64,000 nt of DNA, taken from JAIBAC01 sp046331095 (GTDB lineage: Bacteria; Actinomycetota; Acidimicrobiia; UBA2766). Below, piece after piece: positions 52,901-60,514 of the stretch (positions are counted from its first letter, which is position 1; each line of letters starts with the position of its first letter). The notes under the pieces are model-generated. The model ran no database searches. It saw only the letters and a program-made list of their open reading frames with translations, and had not been told where the DNA came from. A program made the position numbers and the translations under genes. The stretch spans positions 372,001 through 436,000 of the forward strand of contig JAXLRM010000004.1 in NCBI GenBank assembly GCA_046331095.1, written 5' to 3'.

Positions 52901-53526
52901 TCCTGGCCAACAGGGAGAGCCACGAGATCGAGGTCTTCGACGCCGACGGCAACTACGTCACCCGATGGGGCACTCGCGGTACCGCCAACGGTCAGTTCCA
53001 GTTCCCACAGGGGATCGCGTTCGACCCCACCGACGGTACCGTCGTGGTCTCCGACAGCCAGAACAACCGGGTCCAGCGCTTCTCGGTCGACGCCGGCGGC
53101 AACGGGACGTTCGTGACCAGCTACGGCTCGGCAGGAAACTGGTCCACCGGCGGCGGCTTCTTCAACACGCCGAGCGACATCGACGTGGCTGCCGACGGGA
53201 CGATCTGGGTCGCCGACACCCTGAACAACCGGATCCAGAAGCGGGACAAGACATCGGGTACGTGGACCGTGTTCAAGAAGCCGGTCAACAACTCGAACTT
53301 CACGGTGCCCTGGGGTGTGACCGTCGCCCCCGACGGATCGATCTGGGTGGCCGACAGCGGGGCCAACCGGATCGTGAAGATGGACCCCAACGGGAACATG
53401 TTCTTCGCGGCGGACGGAGCTGCGCTGGGCACCTCCGAGTTGCGTGCGCCCTACGACGTGGCCTTCTCCCAGGGGAAGGTCTACCTGAGCGACACCTGGA
53501 ACAACCGGATCCTCCAACTCGGCTAG
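49900..53526 (+). CDS. double-length secreted NHL-repeat protein
   Basis: A 1208-residue exported protein with a signal peptide (RLLAVVASVAVVALAPIAGSAPARA). It is two copies of the ~560-residue NHL unit: the first opens KVATLGGPGHAELYTSGLEV (near residue 47), the second STLAGPGLADMYPVDIAADA (near residue 627). Each has 11-12 repeats such as NIYVADTANTRVVKLDASG, WVYVADSNNNRIQIFAKDG, RVYVADTNNNRMVVLGPSG, and in the second half TIWVADTLNNRIQKRDKTSG. No Ig-like module follows. The ATG shares one base with the previous stop (TGATG), and a GTG three bases earlier is also possible. By repeat count it could form four six-bladed propellers. Confidence 0.86.
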   Translation: MQRSNPGTTGRRGARLLAVVASVAVVALAPIAGSAPARADSGTPPTKVATLGGPGHAELYTSGLEVAPDGGVVMANTGDAEVKKYSPTGTLIWKVGQYGSGVGNFNDPRDIGIDSGGNIYVADTANTRVVKLDASGNWVKSWDGPSNDKIKSPIGISVHNNVVYVADGNAKKVRVYDTDGNHLRSFGSNGTCTFAALRDVDADSDGNVYVANYTNNNILKLTSTGTCIAKWGTKGTADGQFKNPYGVRLATDPVAGKEWVYVADSNNNRIQIFAKDGTFVAVVGFDGNYDQPGAFGYLRRVAVSAQGDVWGADLWDFQAEKYARTPTGWSYALTVGSTRPGTSDNAVFNQPRGIGFDSAGNLAVMDTVHHRVVRMNPSGHILNICGGRADSDSNGYFNWPRAVDIDRATGEMWVVDTKQYRVQILKPDCTFVTKFGTNGTGNTNFNWPMGIAIRQSDRVAFIADTQNNRIVAYDVATRTFKGSIADLPAAAGGSKFNSPRGVAMNPSNGRVLVADRGNNRVVELSYAGGTFTWTRNYTDGFSKLEGVAADSTGRVYVADTNNNRMVVLGPSGSELAVVTNPAMFQPSAVAVDANDVVYLSDTFHDVVQKYSYGGPPVDPTQPPQVQSTLAGPGLADMYPVDIAADASYYYVLDAGGYRVLKVRRSDGAIVAMSGGHQGSGPGDIGAARAIDVDSSGNVYVADTPNQRVEKFDANLNFVSEWGSLGSGNGQFKDVYGIAVGPGLNGSGQPAEVVYAIDAQGGPGRVQKFLTNGTYVSQFANGAFNQPRQADIHPGTHDLYVVDARAGKVRVFDENGNARTPEIGKGNGTGPGRFQGDPRGIAFSPDGTKVYVSDQGNYRVQVFNALVGPPADDGVLQFAFGQAGTAPSDFNEIRGLAMTPDGVLVVCDQWAYALKEFQTDGTFIQRRFGGGPPVGGVNTPRGLATDASGRIYASDWWNQRIQRWNANGSSPIAWGYRGQNNQTGSVNFAWGLTVQPGTGRVFLANRESHEIEVFDADGNYVTRWGTRGTANGQFQFPQGIAFDPTDGTVVVSDSQNNRVQRFSVDAGGNGTFVTSYGSAGNWSTGGGFFNTPSDIDVAADGTIWVADTLNNRIQKRDKTSGTWTVFKKPVNNSNFTVPWGVTVAPDGSIWVADSGANRIVKMDPNGNMFFAADGAALGTSELRAPYDVAFSQGKVYLSDTWNNRILQLG

Positions 53527-53592
53527 CGACCCCACAAGACCTCCGACGACCAACGCAACAACACGACACGACATCCGACGAGGAATCGAGCG

Positions 53593-56208
53593 ATGCATCC
53601 AAGTGAGAGAGCCCGAAGACCGGCCGCTGTGGCCTGCGTGCTCACGGTGCTCATGACCCTGATCGCAGTGGTCATGAGCGAGCCGGCGCAGGCCGCGTGG
53701 TCGAAGCCGAACTACGTGCGCTCGATCGGGGGGCGCGGCGAGGCAGGCGTGTACGCGTGGGGCATCCAGTACAACCCGGTGTCGGACGAGATCCTCGTCG
53801 GCGACTACTGGAACTACGTCATCCGCCGCTACAGCCGAACGACGGGCAAGGAGATCGACGCGTTCTATCGGCCCGCCAGCCAGCGCGCGGGGCAGCCCTA
53901 TTCGCTCGCAGTCGATCAGACCACCGGTGACGTGTACGTCCCCGAGATCAGCGACGGCGGTGACCGCGGCATCGTCGCCGTCTACGACAAGGCCGGGACC
54001 TACAAGTACCAGATCAACTCGGGCGCCAGGTACAACGCGTGGATAGCGATGGACTCCGCGGGCTACCTGTACATCGCAGACAGCCACTACTGGAACAACG
54101 CGAGCGACCCACCCAAGATCCGCAAGTACCGCGTCGGCGTGGGCCAGTGCGGATCCAAGAACGCGTGCGAGATCACGAATTGGGGATCCTACGGCACCGG
54201 TCCCGGACAGATCGGGCGCCTCAACGGGCTCGCGTTCGACGCTGCCGACAACCTCTACGCCGCCGACGTCAACAACCAGCGCATCCACAAGTACACGAGT
54301 TCCGGCGCGTTCGTGATGGACTTCGGTTCCAACGGCAACGGCCTCGGTCAGTTCACGGGCGACCTGCGAGGACTGACCGTCGACGACGCCAACGGCTTCG
54401 TCTACGTTGCCGACAGCGAGGCCGGAGAGATCGAGCAGTTCACGACCTCGGGCACGCCGGTCACGCACTTCGGCGCTACCGGGAGCGGCCCCGGCGAGTA
54501 CGCCGACGGGGCCCGCCAGATCGACGTCGACAACACCGGCGAGCTCTGGACAGCGGACTACGGCAACTACCGCATGATCGTCTGGGGCCCCGCGGGGACA
54601 CTGGACCGTACATATCCCGACCCGCCACGACCGCCGAGCCCGGGTGGGTTCAGCCAGGTTCGCGACGTCGCCGTGTCAGCGTCGGGCGAGGTCTACGGGG
54701 CGGACAGCTGGAACAACCGGATCCAGAAGCTCGGCGCCGACGGCTCGTTCCTGGGCACCTGGGGGAACCGCAGCTCCCGCCCGCCTTACGGCATGGACTA
54801 CCCCCGCGGTGTCATGGTGAGCCCGACCACCGGCGACGTCTGGGTAGCCAACACGCGTGACCACAAGCTCCGGGTGTACGACTCGTCGATGACCCACAAG
54901 TTCTCCCTCGGCGTCGACGACGCCTCCACACCCGGGAACTTCCGATGGCCGATGGACCTGGAGTACTGGGACAACCAGACGCCCAACGACACCACCGACG
55001 ACAAGGTGGTGGTCGGTGACTACGTGTCGGGCGTGGTCAAGATCCTGCGCGCATCGGACGGGGCCGAGCTCGAACAGTTCTCGCGCTCCAACAACGCCGT
55101 CGAGGTCAACCCGGCCGACGGTCACATCTTCGTGTTGAGTTGGAGCTCCGACCGCGTCTACGAGTACGCCAAGTCCGGGAGCTCATGGCGACGCGTGCGC
55201 GACTGGGGCGGCACCGGCAGCGGTGACGGCCAGTTCCAGAACCCTTGGGACATAGACATCGTCGGAGGCAACATCTACGTGACCGATGCCCAACTCAACC
55301 GGGTTCAGGTCTTCACGACCACGGGGACCTTCCTGGGCAAGTGGGGCTCCACGGGGGCCGGGCCCGGCCAGTTCAACAACCTGTCCGGCATCGACCACGA
55401 CGCCAGCGGCAACATCTACCTCGCCGACGCCGGCAACGACCGCATCCAGGTGTTCAGCACCGCCCAGCCCGCCCCGGCCGGTGACACGACACTGCCGTCG
55501 GTGACGCTCGCCGCTCCCGCGAACAAGGCGACGCTCCCCGCGGAGACCGCGCACATCGGTGGATCGGTCACCGACGACACCCAGATCGGCACAGTCGAGG
55601 TAGCGGTCCAGGACAGTGTCTCCAAGAAGTGGTGGGACGGAAAAGTGTCGAACTGGTCGACGATCAAGACCTGGAACCTGGCGATCGTCACCGGCGCGAG
55701 CTTGACAGGCGCCGTCTACGACTTCCCCTTCAACGGCGTCGACTACCTGGGTGCGTACTTCGCCCAGGTGCGCGCAACCGACGCCGCCGGCAACAGGATT
55801 GCCACCGGTTTCCCGACCACGAAGTTCGCGATCGTGGCGGCATCCGCGACCGACAGCGTCGAACCGGACACGACGATCACCTACCCGGTCTGGGACCAGG
55901 CGAACGTGCCCGATCCCGTGACCATCGCCGGTGGCGCGTCCGACAACGTGGCGGTCGCCGGTGCGGATGTGGCCGTCCAGGACCGTGTGAGCGGGAACTG
56001 GTGGGACCCGACCACGTCCACCTGGGGCGCCTCCCAGAAGTGGGCGCCGGTGACGCTCGCCAACCCGGGCGCAGCAACCACGAACTGGACCTACGTCTTC
56101 GACTCCGCCGCGTCAGGCGGGTCCGGCTCCTACTTCGTCGTGGCGCGGGCGCGCGATAGCGCTTCCAACGTCGATTCCACCAAGCCATCCACCCGCTTCA
56201 CGATGTGA
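53593..56208 (+). CDS. secreted NHL-repeat protein with two C-terminal Ig-like modules
   Basis: An 871-residue exported protein. Signal peptide VACVLTVLMTLIAVVMSEPAQAAW; mature start KPNYVRSIGGRGEAGVYAWGIQYNP, then about 12 NHL repeats (NLYAADVNNQRIHKYTSSG, FVYVADSEAGEIEQFTTSG, NIYVTDAQLNRVQVFTTTG, NIYLADAGNDRIQVFSTAQ). Two Ig-like modules follow at nucleotides about 55482-55835 and 55852-56205 (TVEVAVQDSVSKKWWDG and ADVAVQDRVSGNWWDP). It is closest in layout to the gene at 57818. The stop overlaps the GTG start of the lipoprotein gene. The ATG is the first of the frame, 66 bases after the previous gene. Confidence 0.88.
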   Translation: MHPSERARRPAAVACVLTVLMTLIAVVMSEPAQAAWSKPNYVRSIGGRGEAGVYAWGIQYNPVSDEILVGDYWNYVIRRYSRTTGKEIDAFYRPASQRAGQPYSLAVDQTTGDVYVPEISDGGDRGIVAVYDKAGTYKYQINSGARYNAWIAMDSAGYLYIADSHYWNNASDPPKIRKYRVGVGQCGSKNACEITNWGSYGTGPGQIGRLNGLAFDAADNLYAADVNNQRIHKYTSSGAFVMDFGSNGNGLGQFTGDLRGLTVDDANGFVYVADSEAGEIEQFTTSGTPVTHFGATGSGPGEYADGARQIDVDNTGELWTADYGNYRMIVWGPAGTLDRTYPDPPRPPSPGGFSQVRDVAVSASGEVYGADSWNNRIQKLGADGSFLGTWGNRSSRPPYGMDYPRGVMVSPTTGDVWVANTRDHKLRVYDSSMTHKFSLGVDDASTPGNFRWPMDLEYWDNQTPNDTTDDKVVVGDYVSGVVKILRASDGAELEQFSRSNNAVEVNPADGHIFVLSWSSDRVYEYAKSGSSWRRVRDWGGTGSGDGQFQNPWDIDIVGGNIYVTDAQLNRVQVFTTTGTFLGKWGSTGAGPGQFNNLSGIDHDASGNIYLADAGNDRIQVFSTAQPAPAGDTTLPSVTLAAPANKATLPAETAHIGGSVTDDTQIGTVEVAVQDSVSKKWWDGKVSNWSTIKTWNLAIVTGASLTGAVYDFPFNGVDYLGAYFAQVRATDAAGNRIATGFPTTKFAIVAASATDSVEPDTTITYPVWDQANVPDPVTIAGGASDNVAVAGADVAVQDRVSGNWWDPTTSTWGASQKWAPVTLANPGAATTNWTYVFDSAASGGSGSYFVVARARDSASNVDSTKPSTRFTM

Positions 56209-57767
56209 GTCGAAGTCGTGGGCTCATGAGACACCGGGTGCCGGCCTGGATGCGCATCGCGGTGGTGCTGGTCGCCGTCGCTCTCGTCGCGGCTTGCTCG
56301 CCCGCTGGAGGGGGGCCGGATGGAGGCGACTCGACCACGACCGCGGCCACGGGCTCGGAGTCCGGCGATGACACCAGCGCGGACGCCGCCGACGTGCCAG
56401 GCCGCTACGACGGTCCCGAGATCCACGCCGAACCCAACCTCGTGGGCCTCAAGTGGAGCTGGGACACTCTCGGCACGATCGTCGACGACGTCGCCGCCGT
56501 GGCGGGAGGCTCGTCGTTCTTCGAGTTCGAGTGGTGCGAGGCGGAGCCGCAGCCGGGGACGTACGAGTGGACCGCAGTCGACGACGTCGTGGCATCGACG
56601 AAGCGACTCGGCTACACGCCGATGCTCAAGATCCGGGTTGGTACGTGCTGGGTGAACGGCGTCGCAGATGCGCAGAGCCGCGGCACGGAGAACAAGAAGA
56701 CAGCGTCCAAGATGCCGTCCGACCTCGACGCCTATGCCAAGTTCGTCGATACGGTCGTGCGCAGGTACACGCCGATGGGGGTCTCGAAGTACGCGATCGA
56801 AAACGAGGTCAATGCAGCCAACTTCTGGGATGGGACAGCCGAGCAATACGAGATACTGCTGCGGCGGGGCGCGCAGGCCGTGCATGCCGCGTCGGCTTCT
56901 GCCCAGGTGTTCGACGGCGGAATCTCCAGCATCGGCTACGGGGTAGCGATCTGTGCCGAGATGGTGGCTGCCGGCCGGGCGCAGGAGGCAGTGGCGTACT
57001 ACCAGGCGTATTACGAACGCAGGTTCGTCCGGAAGCAGTTCGTATTCAAACCCGTCGCGAACGTGGCGGAGCTCCAAGCCGTCCTCGACTCGCGTCCCGC
57101 AAAGCGGGCGGTGAGCTTCTTGAATGTCACCTTCAAGTCGGCGGGCCTGATCGACGGCTACCAACTTCATTACTACGAGCAGCCCCGCCACCTCGACACG
57201 GTCCTCGACTTCGTCCACCGTGGCGTGGCAACGACACGCCCGGGCATCCCGATCGAGGCTTGGGAGGTCGGCCTCGCCTGGCCCGGGGACAGTTACGACA
57301 TGAAGGTCGCTGCTGTGGAGACGGCGAAGCTCTTCGGTATCGGTTTCGGGGCTGGGATACGCACGATGGTTTACCTGCCTGCGGCGTACAGACCGGGAGG
57401 CTTGCGACCCGAGGAGATCTGGCGTGGGCTCTGGGAGCCCGACGGCAGCCCACGACCGGCGGCCGGCACGTTCGCGCAGGTCGCGTCCGCGAGCTCGGGT
57501 GACGCGGTGGTGACGCTCCCAGTGTCCGCCAAGGCATTGCGAGGCGTCGTCTTCGGGCATCCGGGATCCTCGAGCACGCTGCTCGCCTGGTCCACGAGCG
57601 ATGCCGAGGTGGCGCTCCAGGTGCCCGGAACCGTGACCGCCGTGCGTGACTCGAGCGGAGGAGATCTCGACTCGTCCCAGCCGTTGCGTGTGGGGCCGGA
57701 TCCGGTCTTCGTGGAAGCAGAGGTGCCGCCGCAGGTACTCGCCGCGGCGGCGGGGTCGTCAGGGTGA
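56205..57767 (+). CDS. lipoprotein with clan-A glycoside hydrolase-like domain
   Basis: A 520-residue lipoprotein. The signal IAVVLVAVALVAAC ends in a lipobox with Cys31, then a Ser/Thr/Asp-rich tether. The body looks like a TIM-barrel glycosidase of the GH39/GH5 kind: EFEWCEAEPQPGTYEWTAVD is the typical 'begins journey' strand, Glu201 in KYAIENEVNAANF is the likely acid/base, and Glu354 (or Glu351) in IPIEAWEVGLAWPG the likely nucleophile. A C-terminal beta domain follows. It would be anchored outside the membrane and could trim a surface glycan. It is the only non-propeller gene inside the NHL run and overlaps both neighbours at GTGA junctions. GTG 56205 or ATG 56226 are both possible starts. 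Confidence 0.75.
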   Translation: MSRSRGLMRHRVPAWMRIAVVLVAVALVAACSPAGGGPDGGDSTTTAATGSESGDDTSADAADVPGRYDGPEIHAEPNLVGLKWSWDTLGTIVDDVAAVAGGSSFFEFEWCEAEPQPGTYEWTAVDDVVASTKRLGYTPMLKIRVGTCWVNGVADAQSRGTENKKTASKMPSDLDAYAKFVDTVVRRYTPMGVSKYAIENEVNAANFWDGTAEQYEILLRRGAQAVHAASASAQVFDGGISSIGYGVAICAEMVAAGRAQEAVAYYQAYYERRFVRKQFVFKPVANVAELQAVLDSRPAKRAVSFLNVTFKSAGLIDGYQLHYYEQPRHLDTVLDFVHRGVATTRPGIPIEAWEVGLAWPGDSYDMKVAAVETAKLFGIGFGAGIRTMVYLPAAYRPGGLRPEEIWRGLWEPDGSPRPAAGTFAQVASASSGDAVVTLPVSAKALRGVVFGHPGSSSTLLAWSTSDAEVALQVPGTVTAVRDSSGGDLDSSQPLRVGPDPVFVEAEVPPQVLAAAAGSSG

Positions 57768-57817
57768 ATTGGACTGGAGTAGGGAGCCGGAGTGTGCATG
57801 TCGGACTGGGCGAGGCA

Positions 57818-60397
57818 ATGAAGCGAACGATCAGCATCTGCACGGCGGCGCTTGCAGCAGCCGCGACGCTGGTTGCGGCTGCACCGGCTGCGAGCGCGGC
57901 TTGGAGCCCACCGGCGTTCGTGAGGACCGTCGGCAGCCGTGGTGTACCCGGTGTGTACGGCTGGGGAATCCAGTTCAACCCGGTCAGCCGCGAGGTCCTC
58001 GTAGGCGACTACCTGAACTACGCCGTCCGGCGCTACGACCTCGCGGGAAACGAGCTCGGTTGGTTCTGGCGCCCGCCCGGTCAGCGCAACGGCCATCCCG
58101 AGTCGGTCGCCGTCGATCCTCGCAACGGCGACATCTACGCCTCGGACCGTTCCGCCGACGGCGATCGCGGCGTGATCGTCAAGTACTCCAAGTCGGGGAC
58201 GTTCCTGTGGGAAGTGCGCACGACTGCGAGCTACAACGCCTGGCTGACCGTCGACGACGAGGGTTACCTCTACGTGGCCGACAGCCATGTCTGGCACACC
58301 GATACCAACCCTCCCCAGGTCCGCAAGTACCTCGTCGACGATGTCACACGCACGACGACCGAGGTCGGTCACGTCGGTGTTTGGGGAAGCGGGCCAGGTC
58401 AGGTTCGCTGGCTCACCGGGATCGACGTAGACGCCCAGCACCGCCTCTACGCGTCCGACACGATCAACCGCACCGTGCACGTCTGGGACGTGAGCGACAT
58501 GTCCAATCCCGTGTGGCTGCGCGACATCGGATCGTCCGGGTCGGGGCCCGGCAAGTACACCGGCGACCTGCGCGGCGTGTCGGTCGACGACGTCAACGGT
58601 TGGCTCTACGTCGTCGACGCAGAGGGAGGCAAGGTCGAGAAGTTCACCCTCGACGGGACGCCGATCCTGCACTGGGGGTCGGTCGGCAACGCAGAGGGCC
58701 AGTTCGCAGACGGGGGTCGCCAGATCAGCGTGGACGACCGCGGTCACGTCTGGGTCGCCGACTACGGCAACTTCCGCTTCATGGAGTACCTGCCGGACGG
58801 CACACTCGTCCACACCTACCCGGACCCGAGCCAGCCGCCGCCGCTCGGTGGTCTCGGCCAGCCTCGCGACGTGACCGTCGACCCCGCCACCGGTGACGTC
58901 TGGGTGGTGGAGACCAACAACCAGCGCTTCCAGCGCTTCGCGGCAGACGGTACCCCGCTGGGCACATGGGGCCGACGCAACTCCAATCCGCCGTTCGGGA
59001 TGAACTACCCCCGCGGCATCGCATGGGATCCGACCGGCGGAGATGTATGGCTCGCCAACTCCAGCGGCGACCAGATCAACCGCTACCACGCCGACCCCGT
59101 CGCGAACTCGGTCACGTGGACCGCAACCTACGGGCTGCTCCCGCGAAGCTACGACCCGGGTTACTTCCTCAAGCCCATGGACATCGAGATCGACGGCGAC
59201 CTCGTGTACGTGGGTGCCTACAACGCACCGAACCTCAAGGTCCTCGACCGCAACACGGGTCAGGAGTTGCGACAGATCAGCCAGCGCCACAACGGCATCG
59301 GGGTCGACCCGGCAACCCACGACCTCTACCTGGTCACGTGGGCGACCGACAAGATCACACGACTGAACAGCTCGGGAACCGTGCTCGGGTCGTTCGGCTC
59401 GCGGGGCTCGGGTCCGGGCCAGTTCGACAATCCCTGGGATGTCACCGTGTGCGGGGGAGTCGTCTACACAACCGACTCGAACCTGCACAAGGTGGTTGCG
59501 TACACGACCGGCGGCTCCTACCTGGGCCAGTGGGGCTCGATGGGCTCGGGTCCGGGCCAGTTCATGAACCCCTCGGGGATCGACCACGACGCGAACTGCA
59601 ACATCTACGTGGCCGACGCCGGCAACGACCGCGTCGTGGTGTACTCGCCGTCGACTGCGCCGGTCGGGGGCGACACCGTCGTACCCACCGCCTCGTTCAC
59701 CTCCCCTGCCGACGCGTCGACGGTTCCCGCGGGCCTGGTGACCCTCACCGGCAACACCACCGATGATCGCCACGTCGGCACCGTAGAGGTCACGATCCGC
59801 GACACGACGACGAACAAGTTCTGGGACGCGCGTACGTCGACGTGGACCCCCACCAAGACCTGGAACCTCGCAGGCGGCGCGGGCACGGCGGACCAGTCGC
59901 GCTCGTGGTACTACCCGTTCATAGCGGCGGTGGACGGCCGGTCCTACCGGGCGGAGGTACGGGCCACCGACACGGCGGGCAACCGGCCTGCGAGCGGGTT
60001 CCCGAACGTGACGTTCCGGGTGGGAACCGTCGGCCCGCCCCCGGACACGACCCCGCCCGACGCGACGGTGACGGCGCCGGTGCCCAAGGCCGTGCTGACG
60101 GCGACTCCGGTTCACATCGCCGGAACAGCCACCGACGACCGCTCGGTGGCACGCGTCAGAGTCGCGATCCAGGACACCGTGACCAAGAAGTGGTGGCGAT
60201 CCGACGGCACCTGGGGCGCGAACCAGCAGAGTGACGCGGCCCTCGACGCGCCGGGCGCTACCTCGACGGGGTGGTCGCTCGACTGGACGCCGCCGTCCGG
60301 TGGATCGGGCAGCTACGGCCTGCAGGTGCAGGCACTCGACTCGGCGAACAACGCCGACCCGACCAAGCCCTGGGTGCCCTTCAAGGTCACCCCTTGA
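57818..60397 (+). CDS. secreted NHL-repeat protein with two C-terminal Ig-like modules
   Basis: An 859-residue exported protein. Signal peptide RTISICTAALAAAATLVAAAPAASAAW, then PPAFVRTVGSRGVPGVYGWGIQFNP and about 12 NHL repeats (YLYVADSHVWHTDTNPPQVRK, WLYVVDAEGGKVEKFTLDG, NIYVADAGNDRVVVYSPST). Two Ig-like modules follow at nucleotides about 59671-60022 and 60046-60394 (TVEVTIRDTTTNKFWDA and RVRVAIQDTVTKKWWRS). Strong paralogue of the gene at 53593. The frame is open from a GTG at 57764 that overlaps the lipoprotein stop, but ATG 57818 with GGCGAGG in front gives the proper signal peptide. Last of the propeller run. Confidence 0.88.
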   Translation: MKRTISICTAALAAAATLVAAAPAASAAWSPPAFVRTVGSRGVPGVYGWGIQFNPVSREVLVGDYLNYAVRRYDLAGNELGWFWRPPGQRNGHPESVAVDPRNGDIYASDRSADGDRGVIVKYSKSGTFLWEVRTTASYNAWLTVDDEGYLYVADSHVWHTDTNPPQVRKYLVDDVTRTTTEVGHVGVWGSGPGQVRWLTGIDVDAQHRLYASDTINRTVHVWDVSDMSNPVWLRDIGSSGSGPGKYTGDLRGVSVDDVNGWLYVVDAEGGKVEKFTLDGTPILHWGSVGNAEGQFADGGRQISVDDRGHVWVADYGNFRFMEYLPDGTLVHTYPDPSQPPPLGGLGQPRDVTVDPATGDVWVVETNNQRFQRFAADGTPLGTWGRRNSNPPFGMNYPRGIAWDPTGGDVWLANSSGDQINRYHADPVANSVTWTATYGLLPRSYDPGYFLKPMDIEIDGDLVYVGAYNAPNLKVLDRNTGQELRQISQRHNGIGVDPATHDLYLVTWATDKITRLNSSGTVLGSFGSRGSGPGQFDNPWDVTVCGGVVYTTDSNLHKVVAYTTGGSYLGQWGSMGSGPGQFMNPSGIDHDANCNIYVADAGNDRVVVYSPSTAPVGGDTVVPTASFTSPADASTVPAGLVTLTGNTTDDRHVGTVEVTIRDTTTNKFWDARTSTWTPTKTWNLAGGAGTADQSRSWYYPFIAAVDGRSYRAEVRATDTAGNRPASGFPNVTFRVGTVGPPPDTTPPDATVTAPVPKAVLTATPVHIAGTATDDRSVARVRVAIQDTVTKKWWRSDGTWGANQQSDAALDAPGATSTGWSLDWTPPSGGSGSYGLQVQALDSANNADPTKPWVPFKVTP

Positions 60398-60514
60398 TCG
60401 CGCGGGGCCAGGCGTCGCGTTGCTCTCGGGGAAACGCGGTGCGTGGCGTCGAATACCCTTGCGGATGAGCCGCCCCGGGACGGGACCCCGGGAGGGTGAG
60501 ATCGTGGGAGTTCA

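Noticed and set aside
49615..54468. Minus-strand open frame of more than 1600 codons
   Set aside because: It lies opposite the NHL genes, has Asp/Val/Arg/Gly-rich text without any domain and follows the third-position G+C bias of the real genes. Similar long frames at 62-2119, 2017-3396, 4217-5737, 5574-7712 and 47615-49831 are rejected for the same reason.
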